This document shows positions 53,042 to 64,000 of a stretch of DNA of 64,000 nt, piece after piece. Source of the stretch: Acridotheres tristis (Eukaryota; Chordata; Aves; Passeriformes; Sturnidae); NCBI GenBank assembly GCA_037013685.1, contig CM072884.1:99242048-99306047 (forward strand), in the 5' to 3' direction. Made by a program: the position numbers and the translations under genes. The notes under the pieces are model-generated. The model was given only the letters and a program-made list of their open reading frames with translations. It had not been told where the DNA came from and did no database searches. How positions within the stretch are numbered: position 1 is the stretch's first letter; the number at the start of each line of letters is the position of its first letter.

Positions 53042-53689
53042 GAGATACTGTTTTTTAACATCCTCACTCCCGTTCTATCCAGCCGCTCTCCTTCTCTCCA
53101 CCCATCCAGCAAAAGCAGCAGCAGCAGCTCCTGCGGCGCTTCTCGCGCCTCCCCGCCCCGCACTCGGGTGACAAACGGCTCTGCGTGCCGGAGGCGGGGA
53201 CCAGTTTCCATGCCAAAAAAAGAAAAAATAAATTCAAAAAATAAAAAGAGGAAGCCCATCCGTCCCGCGGAATCCCCCGCACAAAAAGACCCCTGCCCCC
53301 TCCTCCCTGTCAGGGACGACCACGTTCCTCCCAGTCGTGCCCTGCTGCCGGGGGCTGGCCCGCCGTCCCTCCACCTGCGGAGGTGTACCCCTGTCCCCAT
53401 GACCGGACCTGCCCCCGGGACCGCCCGGTGCTGTCCCCGGCACCGCGGCCGCACCGCCTCCCGCACCCGCTGCGCGGCAGCTGCGCCTCAACCGAACCGG
53501 CCTCGGCCGGGGCGGTGCCGTGGGGGGCGGAGTCAGGGGCGGGGAGACGGGACCTTGGCGAGCTGCTATTGGCTGAGGCGGGCATAGGCGTGGCCTGGGC
53601 CCCCTTCGCTCCTCTACTATTGGTGAGCAGAGATGTCAGTGCGGGCTGAGGGCGGGCCCTGCGGCCAGCGGGGTCGGCTGAGCGCGGCG

Positions 53690-53776
53690 GGCGGGGGAGC
53701 GCAGCGAGGGGGCGGCGGCGGCGGGCGGGGAAGCGCCAGTGGGTGCACCGAGAGCAGCGGCAGCGCCGGAGCGCAG
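53690..53776 (+). other. Candidate non-coding first exon of the plus-strand gene
   Basis: The sequence GCCGGAGCGCAG is followed by GTAGGGGA, a good splice donor with its GT at 53,777. It lies 50-150 bases downstream of two CCAAT boxes and GC boxes. No ATG in a convincing Kozak context precedes the donor, so the exon is probably all 5' UTR. The 5' limit is estimated. The gene cannot be named because its coding exons appear to lie beyond the right edge. Confidence 0.5.
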
Positions 53777-53854
53777 GTAGGGGAGCAGCGCCGCGAGCTC
53801 GCCCCGTGCCCTCCGCCGCCCTCACCTGTCACCGCCCGGCTGCTGGGCTCTTGC

Positions 53855-53896
53855 CGCCGTCGCCGCCGCCGCCGCTGCTGCTGCTGCTGCTGCTGC
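53855..53896. repeat. (CCG)n(CTG)n trinucleotide repeat in CpG island 2
   Basis: About six CGC/CCG units run directly into a 23-base perfect (GCT)n stretch. It lies about 80-120 bases after the predicted first-exon donor, so it would be in the start of intron 1 or in an alternative first exon. Such repeats are typically length-variable. Confidence 0.9.
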
Positions 53897-54397
53897 GAGG
53901 CAACCCCGCGCCTCGCCCCCTTCCCTCGGCTCCCTGTGCGTCCCCACTCCTCCCTGGCCAGCCACGATTCCCCTGCTGCCGGCTGCCTGCCGCCCTCCTC
54001 CCACCCCGCCGGGGACGGGCGGTGTCTGCGCCCGGCTCCGCTTCCAGCCCAGGTGCGCCCGAGGGGCCGGGAAGGGCCGGGGGGTGAGGCTGCGGTGCCC
54101 GGCGGGGTCTGGCGGGGCGCGGGGTCCGCGGCCGCCCCTCTTGGGAGGGGCAGAGCCGGCGGGCGCGGCCCGCCCTCGGTGCCGCCGGTGGTGCCCCGGG
54201 GTGGGGGGAGCGGCCGCCCCTGGGATTCCGCCCCTGGGATTCCGCCCGTGGGTTTCCTACCATGTCTTGCGCGAGCTCTCTCTGCTTCCTCCCTAATACC
54301 TTCTTCCGTCGCACTGGAAGGGCTTCGGCTTTTTCTAAAATAGATGCTCCTTAGATTATTATGATTTGGAGGAGGCAGTGTTTCTCTGTTGGGTGGA

Positions 54398-54513
54398 TTT
54401 GGGTTTTTTTGTGTGGTTTTGGTTTTTTTTCTTTCTGTTTTGTTTTGTTGGTGTTTTCTGGGGGTTTTTTTTGCTTGTTTTTGTTTTTTGGTTGGTTTTT
54501 TTAATTAGTCTCC
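54398..54513. repeat. T/G-rich (GTTTT)n tract at the right border of CpG island 2
   Basis: Over 110 bases of GTTTT, GGTTTT and poly(T) units. Parts (GTGTGGTTTTGGTTTTTTTTC and TGTTTTGTTTTGTT) are close to the reverse complement of the A-rich tract on the island's left border. Confidence 0.85.
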
Positions 54514-54519
54514 CTGTTG

Positions 54520-56740
54520 CTGGGGTTGTGAATTGTCGGTGCCAGTTGTGAGAAAACGTACTAGTTGTTCCAAGGTAGGCAGGTGGTGATGGAGAGCATC
54601 AGAGGGGACAACACCCAGGAGAGAAGGCTGTTCCTCACCTCGAGCCGCTAGGAAGATGAGGGATGCCGGGATTCCCGTTGCTGGGCTATTCCTTGCTTCT
54701 GCTCTCAGCTTTCATCTTCTATATTGGTGGGTGAGCAGGGAAACCTCGGTTGCTGTCCTTGGAGTATATGGAAGGCAAAAGGTTTTTTTCCAAGCAGGGC
54801 TTTTTGTGTGTGCAGCGATGCCTCTTCCAGGGCTTGAAGAGCAAGAAGCTGGTCTCCTGTTCCGTTCTCTTGATAGAAAGTGAGGGCTTTGCACGCTGTT
54901 GCTGAACTACTCCAGCCTTGCTCGCAGAGATGCTCCTCCTGCATCCTCCTGTCTGCATCGTGCAGTGCCGACCATGGCTGCGGCAGGTAGCTGTCGGAGG
55001 CAGCCACAGCCATAGTGAAATTAGTAATGATCCTGCATATTCCTGGGTGCTGTGCCTCGGGCGAGGGAAGCTATTACCTGACTTGTACTCAGCAGGTTTT
55101 GTCAGGGTGGTAATACATTAGTCACGGTCGCATCTGGGAGAATCCTGTATTACAAATACATGTTTATCTAGTAAAGCTTTGCAAGGTCTCAAATAGGCTG
55201 TAAGAGAATGTACGACGGAGGAGGGCTGGGAAAATCCATTGGCACACTGATAAACGCAGATCACAAGTGGCTCTGCAGTATTGCAGGAGAGAAGTTTAAA
55301 ATTGTCCTCTTAGTTTCCTTTGTTTTCCTCATGCCTCTGCTGTTTTCCAGAGAGTTGTTGAACATCACCAGCTTCCAGTGTAATGAGTGGTGAAGTTGTA
55401 TGTGGCTAGCTGATACTGGCTCCTTGGCTAGTGCAATCTACAAGTCCAGCATTATTTTACTATCTATGTGTACACGTAACTATTTATTTCCCAGATGCGG
55501 TGTGTGTCAAAATTTAGCGTTTCAGGTAGTCTTTCGTGTTTGTCTGAAACAGCGTGATCATTAAGGTTGTTCTTGTCTTAGTGTGTGAGCTTTTTACAGA
55601 AAAAAGATCTGCAGTTGGTGAAAAAAAGCGCAAGCTTTTTAAAAAATACATTTGTGTGTAGTAGAAGCACGAAGTGCCATTATAAATATGTGAATTGAAT
55701 AAGAAAAGTATTGGCCTTTTCTATTGTACAGGCTTAAATACTACCTCTAGTTGTGTGGGTGTTCAAAATTTCTCTCATTTTACTCATTTGGCAATAGGAA
55801 GGAAAATCTCCCCCTTTGTACTTTCTGGCAAGATGCTCTTCAAGGAGACATCTCTTGCCTCAAGAAGCCTCTGCATTAAATAAATCTCAGTAGTATGGCC
55901 TTGTTTGTCAGCATTTACCTAAAACTGTAGTATTTAGGTAATTACATCAGAATTGTGTTAAAATATTAGTTGCCTTGATTTAGCTCCTTAGATTTTTCTA
56001 GCATGCAGAAGAGCTGGATGGCACAGTACAGCTGGTGAAAGACCAGATTTTATAGGAGCATGGAAAAATCTAAAGCTGTAGAAATCAAGCGTTGGAAGGA
56101 GCAACTGCTATACCACGTTTTAGATCTTTTAGAATTAATTTCAGTTGTTGAACCTGCCATTGAATGCGGTTATCTTTGAAAATACACGTGTAAAAAATAT
56201 TTGCATTACACTTGTTTTTAAACTTTAATGTGGATAGTTTTAGAGAATCTGATATATAATCCATGGTTAGTTTATGTTAAAGAATTATTTTTTTTTTAAG
56301 ATTTTAGATGGGAATTTTATGGAAGCTGAAACTGTATATTGTTTGGATACCTTTCGTCTGACTTTTAAATGAAAGTTGCAATAAACCTGTTGATGTTGTA
56401 TCTGATGTGCCCTGGCTTAATTTTCAAAACTTGGTGTTGAAACAAAGAAATTGCAGATCCTTTTTAGTGTTCTGATAGTTTAGTTGAATAATAATGGGGA
56501 AAAGACAGACTTGGGAGATTTTAGTACTGAGATGCATACTCTAGCTGTTTGTTCCTAACAAAACACTTGAGATTATACATTTCATAAGCCTTCTTTACCA
56601 GTGAAGCAGCTCCAGGGAAGTGTAAAAACCTGTATGATCAGTATAAAGAAAGCATCTCTATAAAACAGAGGTTTGGGTTTGGTGGAAACTGTTATGGGAG
56701 CACTGATCTAATTAACATCACGTTACAGTAGTTAAAGGGT
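54520..56740. other. First-intron sequence of the plus-strand gene, no exon seen
   Basis: Moderately AT-rich DNA after the CpG island. The overlapping minus-strand ORFs at 54.7-55.0 kb share no recognisable domain and have no supporting splice signals. Nothing else is identified. Confidence 0.4.
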
Positions 56741-56749
56741 GGCTACGAA

Positions 56750-57042
56750 GAAGATGATGGAGACTCCATTTTGCAAGGAATTCCATGGAAAAGAATGAGA
56801 GGTGATGGGTACCAGTTATTCCTGGGCATATTCCAATGGGACATGAGAGGAAAATTTTTCACAATAGGAGCAATCAGCTGAAGGAATAATCTTCCCAGGA
56901 AACTGCTGGATTCCCCAACACTGGATACTTATAAGACACAGCTGGAGAGGATCCTGGGCCATCTTGTCTAGATTGTGCTTTTTCCAGGAAAGGTTGGGCC
57001 AAATGATCCTTGAGGTCCCTTCCAACCTGCTATTCTGTGAAC
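56750..57042 (+). mobile_element. CR1 LINE fragment, 3' end, sense on plus strand
   Basis: A well-preserved CR1 3' end. It starts around GAGAGGTGATGGGTACCAGTTATTCC, continues GAGGAAAATTTTTCACAATAGGAGCAATC and GAGGATCCTGGGCCATCTTGTCTAG, and ends GGGCCAAATGATCCTTGAGGTCCCTTCCAACCTGCTATTCTGTGAA. It is 5'-truncated, as is typical, and is the best match to the avian CR1 consensus in the window. The strand is the same as that of the inferred host gene. Confidence 0.88.
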
Positions 57043-60000
57043 TGTAGTCCCAGGGTGGCCTGACACCAGCAGGGGCTATTTCTGTTGTTGTATGGAGCAA
57101 GACCATGTGAGTGGGAGGAGAGCTGAGACTGGAAGTACAAGGTAGAATAACAGAATAATTTCTGTAAGCAGAAAACACCCTCTCTATATATATTGAAAAG
57201 TCAGTTCAGTGCTGCTATAAAAATAACTATTTATAATACTGACTATATATGGAAACTCTTGAAAACTGTTCACATGTAAGCACTCGCTTTCACTCTCTCA
57301 AACATATAACAGCAGTAGAAATCTGGACAGAAAAGATCTAATCAACAGTTTTTCCTAGGTGCTATTTAAGTCGTGACCAGGATATGATTTCTTATTTATG
57401 AAATCTTGTTTTGGTTATATGCTTATTGTGTACAAAGTGTGAACATGGCTTACGAAACAGTAATGAGAGAGAACTACCCTGGAAATGTGTTGAGATTGAG
57501 GATAAATGAAGCCATTGTGAGCTATGTGCTCATCATGTGAAAAGAACAAGAATGCCTTGTATTTGTCATAATTTCTGTTTGAGAATTTTAAAGTATTTTA
57601 GTATTACCCATGAGCTAAACTTATAAACTCTACATTGTTATCTTGATTTTTTACTTCAGAACATCATCATTCTGGATTTTATTTCTAACATGAGAATGAT
57701 GAGTGTTTGCAATATAATGAATAATAGAATTCATTTCCTGGTTCCAAATTCTGTATTTTGACTCTGATACTTTAGCATTTAGATTAAGATTTGTTTGTGA
57801 ATGGTTATGCCATCTTTCTGCATCATATTAATTTTATAATATAAATTAAAACAAGCATTAAAACAATACGCAAATGGAGGAAATCACTGTAGCATCAGTC
57901 CTGTTGCTGAGTCTGTGCAGTTTCATAATATTCAATGTGGATACAAGAAAAATGTTACAGTTCTGAATATTCACAAGACTAATATATTCAGCGTTTAACA
58001 ATATTTTTTAAAAATTTAGACCATGATAATATATTTCTTTGTCACTCTTAATGAAGGTGTTTTAGCATGGCAGAAATAGTTGTGTTAAATATCTTGACTA
58101 AGTCACAATGAAAGAACAAAATAAATGTAAAAGGTGCTGCATGTCTTAAACTGTGTTGCTATAGAAATATTGCATATATTTTTTCCTCCCTTCTCTGAAG
58201 CAACTGTGAGAAGTTCATTGGAAAGAGGTTAGCTTTCAGAGAATTTCCATGTGTAATTTTCAGAAATGAATGTATGGGCTCTCAGTTACTTTTGTTCCTT
58301 TTCTCAATCATGTGACATTGGAGATGTAAGTTACGTTTGGCTGATGTGGAGTAAAAATAATCTATTGCTGTATTTTAAAATGAGGAAAGTGCATATGGAT
58401 TAGTTATAGTTATTATTGATGACTTTCCGGGAAACTGAACTGTTAGATCCCCAGAAGCTTTTAATTCTAGCTTTAGTGTAATTAAATTTCTTTTTCTAAC
58501 ATTACTTCAGCAGAGATGTTTGTGTGTTTTAGCTTGGCTTCAAATTTGAATTCCTAATACAGCCTTTTAGTGGTGGAATTGCCTACTAGTGTCTCAAAAT
58601 TTAATCCTTTAGTTATTAATTTATAATAATAGGATAACTTAATTTGACACTGACACTTGGAGAAAAGAGTATAATCTTAACATGGTGATGTATTTGGCAT
58701 TGACAAGAAATACTTGCCTGGCAATATTACTACAAATAAAAGCAGGAGGGGAGGAGGGAGAAAAACCTCAAAGTGTGAATCAATTTTTAACTGAATCTTC
58801 AGTATGCCAGCCACATAGAACTCCGTTATTTTGGTAAATTATATCACTGTCTCTGTTAATGTGTTCTTACAGATGACTGTAAGAACAGTACAGATGTTGA
58901 TGGTAACACACTGCTGTGTTCAGAAGGAAGGGGAAGATGTGGCTGCAAGGTTCAGTAGAATAAAATATTCAACTATTAAGTATCAAAAACATGTTTCTTG
59001 GAGCTCAAATTTGAAACCAAAACTTTTTTCACTCCTTTCTTCTCTTCATAATTCGGTGTCAGTGTTTAAAAGTCATCCTTTATTGTAGGAACTGTATATT
59101 TCTTAGTGAATTTGGAGAAACAGTTTACACTTAATATGATTTCTGTGTAGAAGTATGTTTTGACTGACTTCATCATCAAATTCATAGAAGTTGAGATCCT
59201 AAAATGGATTTCTTTGAATTGCTTACTAAATTCATGGTTCTCTGGGACTGCTTTCTGGTGTAGAAACACCTGGAGTTTTTCAGTGTGTTTAGTTTACTTT
59301 GAGTTAGTGCTTATGAGGTGAGCAACTCCTCAGCTGCAAAGTTCCACTTTTTATGCAAAGTAAGTGAATGTACATCATTGAGGGCTCTTCAGTCTCATCA
59401 CTTCTTGACTTTGAGAGGGTAGATCCTTCTGTTTGGCCTGCATGTGATATTCTGGGTTATATTTTAACTTCTTAAACCAATCTGATTTCATGGCTGCAAA
59501 ATGACTGCCAGCTTTATAAGCTTTGTGCTAGCAGGTGGGACTTTGTACTTCTATGTATTTATCTTTAAAGCACAGAATATTTTGAATTAAACTTAATAGA
59601 ATAGTAAATTTGTGTTTATAAGCTTTCTACTTGCTGCTGTATTTTCTAATCTTAAGAAGGCCATATTTACTTTTTTGTGTATTTTTCATGTAATTCACTT
59701 CTCAAAAGCTCCCTATGTTTGCCTCAGCATACATCAGCACTGTCCTGGTGTAGAGCAGAAGGTCCAGTGTTCCCTGAGTGTTGGGGGCTCATGGTGCTTG
59801 GTGGTGTGTGCTGCTCTTCTCTCCCTTTCCATCTGGATGCATTTCTAGGTGATGGTGAAGAGGATGGTGCTCTGGGGGAAGGATTTGGGTATTACCCGCT
59901 GCTGTCTCTAAACAGGCACACCGAGATTTGTTGTATCTTGCATGTTGCAGCATATCATGTCAATTGCGGGTTTGTCACAGGTATTTTCAGTGAGTAAGTG

Positions 60001-60047
60001 TAGTGTAGTTTGGTCATTCTGCTTCTTTCGAGATGGTGAGAGTGGGG

Positions 60048-60108
60048 GTTTTTTGTTCGTTTTGTTTTTTGAGGTTGGTTGGTTTTGTGTTTGTTTGTTT
60101 TTGTAGGC
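60048..60108. repeat. GT-rich low-complexity tract
   Basis: GGTTTTTTGTTCGTTTTGTT-type sequence with repeated GGTT and GTTT units, similar in composition to the tract bordering CpG island 2. Confidence 0.75.
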
Positions 60109-61784
60109 TGCATTTTTGGCTGTTACCTGAAATACTGAGAGTAAAACTGAGGTGCATGGAAGGTGGGGGCATGTTGTTGTAGTCAGCTGTTCCTAAAGCT
60201 CTTCTTACAGTTGTTCTGAATTTCTGTTAACCTGCTGTGTTCAATAAAACATTCCAGTAGCTAAAAACAAATTGCAGGAAAAGTTTCCTTTTCTGTTTTT
60301 TATTTTGAACACTTGGCAGCATTTTGTTTATTCCCTGGAGTCACTTAAACCCTCTCTACAAATATTTTTGTGCACATGGCTAGTTCAGCATGTGTTTCAC
60401 TTCAGTTGCATTGCTTATACAGAAGTGTATGCAGGATTAAGGCCCATCTGACTTTGTGACCCCTTTCCGTGGTGAAGAAATCTTTAAGTTGTCAAAACAT
60501 ATAACAGCTTGTATAGTATATGAAACCGTTTTTAACACATCTTAATTAATATTTCAAGTTGGTATTCAACGTAGTTGGTAGGCCTACTGGAAGCTCTTCA
60601 GTGTTTTCTGTGTTGTGTAAATATAAATGTAATGATGATGGACAGGAGATGGGCATAAGTTTATAATACATTACGACAAGCTTGCTTTTAATGTTATATA
60701 CCATTTGAGATGAAAAATGATTTATTGTGCTTATGGGCTGGGCTATTTATATGTTGGATTATTCATCCAAAAGTTAAAGCTGTTTGTTAGACAAAAATTA
60801 GACAATTGTCATAGCAGTGACAGTAGCTGTTACTAATTTTCATTTGTGGACCTCAGAGCATACACTACTTGTAATCATAACCTTTTTTATTGCAAGATGG
60901 GTGTTTACTGAAATGAGGCTGAATCTATTAATAAATATAGAATACTCTCTCTCCAACTTTCTGCTGCTGTTTTTACTAGGATTGCGTAGGGTATTTTGAA
61001 GTGATAATTAACATCAGTGATGGAAAAGGGCCTCTCAGGAGGTTTTCTAGGTAGATCTTCTGCTCAAAAGCAGTGTTTTCTTAAAAGTATGTTTATTCCT
61101 AAAATGTCAGTAGGAAGAAGTTGGGTAAAATTAAATTATTCTTCTTTTTCCAGGGAGCACACACTTGCCTGCTCAGCTTATTTTAATGACACTGTTGCAT
61201 TTTTTTCTTTTGAGCACTTAAAAAGAGAATTCTAACTAAAATGAAGCAGATGTCTTTGGTGCAAGCAGGCTTCCCCCCCCCTCTTTTCTCATGACTCTGA
61301 TCTGCCTCTATTTTTGATTCTACTCTTGATCTGCCACATTCACAGTGTTGCCATCAGGTTGTTTGCTTAACCTTTGCAAAAATGCTTCCTTGCTTTGCCT
61401 GTTGGTCAAGGATGGAGTATTCCCAAATCTGTCACTCCAGACACATACACATAGTATGCTGTCATCTACCTACATCTATAAGCTTTTTCAAAAAGCCAAA
61501 GAAACCCCCAACTCCCCTCACCTTAACTTATCATTTTATGAAAACACCTACAATGAATCTGTGCTGGCTTCAGAAGTTTCATGCTTTAAAAACTTGAGTC
61601 TACCTTCTGGACCTCTTCACACTTTCCTGATCCATCTGTTCATCTAGCACAGCTTCTTCTCAATCCCTTCACACAATCTTAGGCTGTTGAGATGCAAGAC
61701 GCCTTTGCAGATCCTTTAATTGGTAGTAGTCTTTATTTTTACTTCTCTACTGCTTTTCGTATTTCCTGAAAAACAAAACAGATC

Positions 61785-61818
61785 CCCCCCACAAAGAAAA
61801 AAAAAAGAAAAAAAAATG
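61785..61818. repeat. A-rich simple repeat
   Basis: CCCCCCAC followed by AAAGAAAAAAAAAAGAAAAAAAA on the plus strand. No retroposed body is recognised. Confidence 0.8.
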
Positions 61819-62210
61819 GACAACCTGAAAAAAAACCCCGTCCTAAAAGCTCATGCTTTCTTTCTCCTTTCCTTGCTGGCATTATTATTTCAAAGAATAT
61901 TTCAAATGACATGTCATTATAATATTTTTATGCAACCATTCTTTTTCCCCTTAACTGTGAAATCTTGTTTGGTACAGCTTGTGTTTAAAGGCAGTTATTT
62001 ATGGAGCTCTGTGGCTGCACATCGTGATGTACAGTAATGTGTTGATCTGCTAAGTCTACAGACTAAAGCTACTACTTTATGCAGTACAGCCTATTATAAA
62101 ACAAAAAACCTTGAAGTGGGGAGTGGCTAGTGCTGATGAAATGCTTTGTGGAACAGGTGGGACTTCAAAGTTTTATTTTAGTTTGAGGGAAGGTTGCTTA
62201 TGCAATTGTT

Positions 62211-62234
62211 CCATCTGTCCATCCATCTGTCCAT
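62211..62234. repeat. CCATCTGT microsatellite
   Basis: CCATCTGTCCATCCATCTGTCCAT: tandem CCAT and CTGT tetranucleotides. Confidence 0.8.
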
Positions 62235-64000
62235 TAGCCTGTCCTCCCACCCTGCCAGTAACTTCTGAACTGCTTGCCCAATTCCTAGTCGACTTTGGCA
62301 GAGGGGCCGTGTTCTCCAGCCCTGTTGCATGCATATACAGATCTGACAGAAACAGGCAGATGGCTAGAGAAGAGATTGGGCAAGAAATGGGGAACCCCAG
62401 TCTGTGTGACTGTGGCTGGCCTGTAGTAATGACCTCCCTGGCGTTTTCTGCCTTTTGCTAGGCCAGCGAGCATAGGGAAGCTCAGATGGGAAGTGGGAGA
62501 GTCTTGGTGCTGCTGCAGGAGGTTATTGCATGTGCTTGATGGGAGGGAGGTCACAGGGGTGATAATTTGGGGATGTTATTCTAGGTGGGATACAAGGGTT
62601 TTCTCATAGATGGTCATGGGACCCAGAGTTACTGTGGGAGACCTATTTGATGGTCTAACTTAGGTTTTTAAAGAATTTCTTTGACTTTAAGGGAGTTGGG
62701 GAAAGAGCTGCTTGGCTTAGAGCCATCATCAAGAGCAAGGAGGAATAGGTGGCATAGGAAACCTCATCTGATACATGTGGGTAAGAAGTTGTGCATATCG
62801 TGTAAAGTCAGTGACAGAAATATGAACTTGATGATGGAAGGAGACTGTCAGCCAGCCAGGAGGAGCTTCAAACACAGAACCTCATATATAGAAACGAGGG
62901 GGATTAGAGAGAAAAGAGGTGCTGTAGCATGGCAAATCAAATTGAAATAATTGAAATATTTCTTGAAAAAATTGGAGGGCTCAAATTTTTTTTCTACTTA
63001 GGATTTAAAGAAATGTGTAGCTTCAGCACAACAAATGTGTTGCTTGACTCTGTCTAAAAACTCTACTACTGGTATAAATAAAAGCAGATTTCAGTATGAA
63101 AGGTGACAGTGTGGGATGCCCACAATAATAGTAACAAAACAGTATTTTCAGAAGGTGAACCGTGACTCTGCTTTTCCCAAATAAATAGCTATTCCTGTCA
63201 TTTGGAGATCATTAAATCTGTTCCAGTAAATTCCATACACATTGACGTTTTAGTTGCCTAAAGCTCTGTGAGTGAACAACATATCTGAGAAAAAAAAAAG
63301 GCCTGGCCTTCGATCTATTAACCTAGTTGTTTTTCAGTTGCTTCTGCTGACTCAATATTATGTGATCTAACTTACAGAAAAACAATCCATGTATATTTGT
63401 AATTAATGTATTTGAAACTTAAGATTGCTTTATAAGTTCGGATGCTTGGATATGTTTCTTTGTTTTTGTTTTTTTTTCCTTCTGAGATAAATCACAGTTG
63501 TTTATATAAATCACTGTATAATATAGTGACCAAAATTGGATTGCAAATAATATGTATGGATGAGGGGAGATAGGAAGATAGTTCTATTAAGGTCAAAGTC
63601 TGCTTGCCTTTGATCATACAAACTACTGAACAGCCCTGGGAGGCTTGGAGGCCTTTCCTGTATTTTTCCATACCACTAAAATGGGTGACCTTTTGTTTGA
63701 CTGTTCCAGTTATAGTCACTTAAAATAACATTTGAGCTATTGTTGGCTATTTCACTGAGAATGGAAGGGAGATCAAGCTTGTTATCTTGCTGCTCCTCAA
63801 AGAAATTAACCAAGAGGAGGTATGCTGTCCTTAAAGAATTAGTCTACATAAAGATCCAATGCTAGTGAGAAGAGATTGTTCAGTTATTGAAAAATAAATG
63901 AACATTTTACACTAGCAAATTTACTTTGCCACTTTAAAATCAATGGGTAATTTTTAAAAAACCTAGTTCTTACACCTTTTTAATAGTTCAGATTGTAAAA

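Larger units (their letters stand above)
53050..54270 (+). promoter_or_regulatory. CpG island 2, promoter of a plus-strand gene
   Basis: CpG density rises near 53.05 kb and ends by about 54.27 kb. GC boxes (GGGGGGCGGAG at about 53,522 and AGGGGCGGGGAG at about 53,535) and two inverted CCAAT boxes (ATTGG at 53,568 and 53,619) precede a GC-rich stretch ending in a strong plus-strand donor. The arrangement is that of a TATA-less vertebrate promoter firing rightward, with a start expected near 53.68-53.73 kb. A weaker minus-strand donor (ACAG then GTGAGG, GT starting at 53,825) leaves room for bidirectional transcription. Long Gly/Arg/Pro/Ala ORFs here are composition artefacts. Confidence 0.8.
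57050..64000. other. First-intron sequence of the plus-strand gene, running to the right edge
   Basis: AT-rich DNA with only simple repeats (GT-rich at 60.05-60.11 kb, A-rich at 61.79-61.82 kb, CCATCTGT-type at 62.21-62.23 kb) and one weak exon-like segment at 58,873-58,949 discussed in the findings. No coding exon of the plus-strand gene could be confirmed. Confidence 0.4.

Noticed and set aside
53633..54343. 236-codon Gly/Arg/Pro-rich ORF in CpG island 2, with minus-strand ORFs of 161-171 codons
   Set aside because: These are composition artefacts of the CpG island and trinucleotide repeat. The plus-strand one crosses a predicted splice donor.
1..64000. tRNA, rRNA, CRISPR, prophage or bacterial-type operons
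   Set aside because: No cloverleaf-type conserved tRNA boxes, regular spacer arrays or dense coding were seen. The window is vertebrate nuclear DNA.

Overview
ORGANISM. This is vertebrate nuclear DNA, most likely from a bird. It is AT-rich, has no run of long coding ORFs, and carries two sharply bounded CpG islands. The interspersed repeats I recognise are decayed CR1-type LINEs: 3' ends near 5.1-5.26 kb, 20.0-20.14 kb (inverted) and 56.75-57.04 kb, and a reverse-transcriptase relic near 29.25-29.95 kb. I see no Alu, B1/B2 or L1-like sequence. No bacterial, phage, CRISPR or operon-like content is visible. LAYOUT. (1) 1 to about 26.3 kb appears to be the 5' part of a minus-strand gene running off the left edge. 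Its CpG-island promoter (about 25.43-26.88 kb) offers two candidate non-coding first exons, with donors at 26,233 and 25,786. A small exon at 12,744-12,804 carries a start codon in an excellent Kozak context. An exon at 6,290-6,358 continues that frame exactly and encodes a lysine-rich segment. I could not name the gene. (2) 26.9-53.0 kb is an AT-rich spacer between divergent promoters. It holds a CR1 relic, simple repeats, two adjacent perfect-stem hairpins (35.83-35.90 kb) and an unusual pyrimidine-rich tract over 1.3 kb long (from about 45.7 kb). (3) A second CpG island at about 53.05-54.27 kb has GC boxes, two inverted CCAAT boxes and a strong plus-strand splice donor at 53,777. It looks like the promoter and first exon of a plus-strand gene whose first intron fills the rest of the window. 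HOW THEY RELATE. The two promoters face away from each other across about 27 kb, so that interval is the likely home of shared or separate enhancers. I see no evidence of a functional multi-gene system. LIMITS. Exons were found by eye from splice signals, Kozak context and frame continuity. Nearly all long ORFs are products of base composition (CpG islands, pyrimidine tract). More small exons are probably present but cannot be called safely without alignment or RNA data.
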